64,000 nt of DNA. It comes from Sedimentibacter sp. MB31-C6. Lineage in GTDB: Bacteria > Bacillota > Clostridia > Tissierellales > Sedimentibacteraceae. A model generated the notes under the pieces. The model saw only the letters and a program-made list of their open reading frames with translations. It was not told the origin of the DNA and made no database searches. The stretch spans positions 62,001 through 126,000 of the forward strand of contig NZ_CP142396.1 in NCBI RefSeq assembly GCF_035934735.1, written 5' to 3'. Shown here one piece after another: positions 63,209 through 64,000 of this stretch (positions within the stretch are counted from its first letter, which is position 1; each line of letters opens with the position of its first letter). Both the position numbers and the translations under genes were made by a program.

Positions 63209-64000
63209 ATGATGCATTTTCTTCTTTATCAACTAAGGCCTTTTTAGTTAATACTAATTTCGGCTCACTTTTATTAACAATTGTATCTTTCGTTATCAGA
63301 CATTTTTTAACGTCATTTCTTGAAGGTATTTCATACATTACATCAGTCATTGTGCTCTCAAGAATACCTCTTAACCCTCTTGCTCCGGTGTTGATTTCTA
63401 AAGCTTTATTTGCAATTTCTTCTAATGCTTCTTTTTCAATTTCTAAATCAACATTATCTATCTTGAACAATTCTTTATATTGTTTCAATAAAGCATTTTT
63501 AGGTTCTGTCAAAATAGTAACTAAAGCTTGTTTATCCAGTTTTTCTAGTGTTACTAGAACTGGCATTCTACCAATAAATTCGGGAATTAATCCAAATTTT
63601 AATAAATCGTTGGCCTGCACCTTCTTTAGCAATTCATCAGTATCTTTGAAATTATTTCCTTTTATATCAGCACCAAAACCTATGCTTTTCTTACCTATTC
63701 TTTTTTGTATTATTTTTTCTATACCATCAAAGGCTCCACCTAAAATAAATAAAATATTAGTAGTGTCTATCTGTATAAAATCTTGGTGTGGATGTTTCCT
63801 TCCACCTTGTGGAGGTACATTAGCTACTGTACCTTCTAATATTTTCAAAAGAGCCTGCTGAACGCCTTCACCACTTACATCTCTTGTTATAGATGGATTA
63901 TCTGACCTACGTGATATTTTGTCTATTTCATCTATATAAATAATACCCTTTTCTGCTTTTTCAATATCAAAATCTGCTGCTTGTAAAAGTTTGAGAAGTA
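63207..64000 (-). CDS. clpX: ATP-dependent Clp protease ATP-binding subunit ClpX, N-terminal part missing at window edge
   Basis: Unfoldase that feeds substrates to ClpP. The last 263 codons are visible; about 150-160 N-terminal residues (zinc-binding domain and Walker A) lie beyond the right edge. Seen: [24 protein letters not shown] (Walker B), [27 protein letters not shown], the [15 protein letters not shown] motif, the pore-2/sensor region GFGAD, and sensor-2 [11 protein letters not shown]. No start codon is within the window; the apparent Met at 63848 is internal (LKILEGT lies further upstream in the same frame). Confidence 0.97.
   Translation of the reverse strand, partial: LLKLLQAADFDIEKAEKGIIYIDEIDKISRRSDNPSITRDVSGEGVQQALLKILEGTVANVPPQGGRKHPHQDFIQIDTTNILFILGGAFDGIEKIIQKRIGKKSIGFGADIKGNNFKDTDELLKKVQANDLLKFGLIPEFIGRMPVLVTLEKLDKQALVTILTEPKNALLKQYKELFKIDNVDLEIEKEALEEIANKALEINTGARGLRGILESTMTDVMYEIPSRNDVKKCLITKDTIVNKSEPKLVLTKKALVDKEENAS

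Noticed and set aside
1-64000. tRNA, tmRNA, T-box or known riboswitch
   Set aside because: None found on inspection of the intergenic stretches; serA and opuC lack recognisable T-box or riboswitch cores. A covariance-model scan would be needed to be certain.

Overview
The window looks like a contiguous stretch of chromosome from a low-GC, endospore-forming, anaerobic-type Firmicute (class Clostridia; a Tissierellia/Sedimentibacter-like relative is my best guess, not proven). The evidence is AT-rich intergenic DNA, strong GGAGG ribosome binding sites, a PolC-type replicase, RNase Y, TepA/YmxH/YlxY/YmxG genes, a SpoIIIE/FtsK translocase, and the classic Firmicute orders rpsB-tsf-pyrH-frr-uppS-cdsA-rseP-ispG and rimP-nusA-ylxR-ylxQ-infB-rbfA-nrnA-truB-ribF-rpsO-pnp. 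Nearly everything is on the minus strand. I see no tRNA, rRNA, CRISPR array, prophage or insertion sequence.

Layout on the minus strand, left to right. 1-8.8 kb: RNase Y (cut by the edge), recA with its own consensus promoter and a LexA box, pgsA-rimO-ftsK with overlapping ends, tepA, ymxH, dut. 8.7-13.6 kb: M16 protease, a degenerate YlxY-type deacetylase, pnp, rpsO with a structured leader. 13.8-21.2 kb: the nusA/infB operon, with a promoter and a 5' leader hairpin. 21.3-25.6 kb: polC. 25.7-28.7 kb: an accessory patch between polC and ispG (two-component system, plus an MgtC-family gene on the plus strand). 28.7-36.2 kb: isoprenoid/phospholipid/translation operon ending in rpsB with a candidate leader RNA; dxr is absent from its usual place. 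36.2-38.4 kb: topA. 38.7-41.4 kb (plus strand): comM and dprA.

41.4-53.8 kb is a more variable region: sirtuin, lipoprotein deacetylase, DUF4364 regulator, a four-gene OpuC-type osmolyte ABC transporter, a beta-propeller protein divergent from ferritin, a DUF3298 protein, patatin, a four-LysM protein, RNase HI, SerA-type dehydrogenase, then a dense cluster of GC-rich hairpins and a 47-residue YjcZ-like membrane protein. 53.8-64 kb: thiI and a cysteine desulfurase (a sulfur-transfer pair), a predicted plus-strand small RNA, an aminotransferase, a nuclease-helicase fusion, an orphan RsbW-like ATPase, engB, lon and clpX (5' end cut off).

The most interesting non-coding items are (i) a predicted ~95-nt small RNA at 56269-56363 with a consensus promoter, a C-rich 5' hairpin loop and an intrinsic terminator, antiparallel to both neighbours; (ii) the compact hairpin cluster at 53374-53539, with a GC content far above its surroundings; (iii) candidate autoregulatory leaders before rpsO and rpsB; and (iv) an mgtC gene whose ribosome binding site points to a non-canonical AUC start. 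Many coding starts were set by the ribosome binding site rather than the longest open frame.
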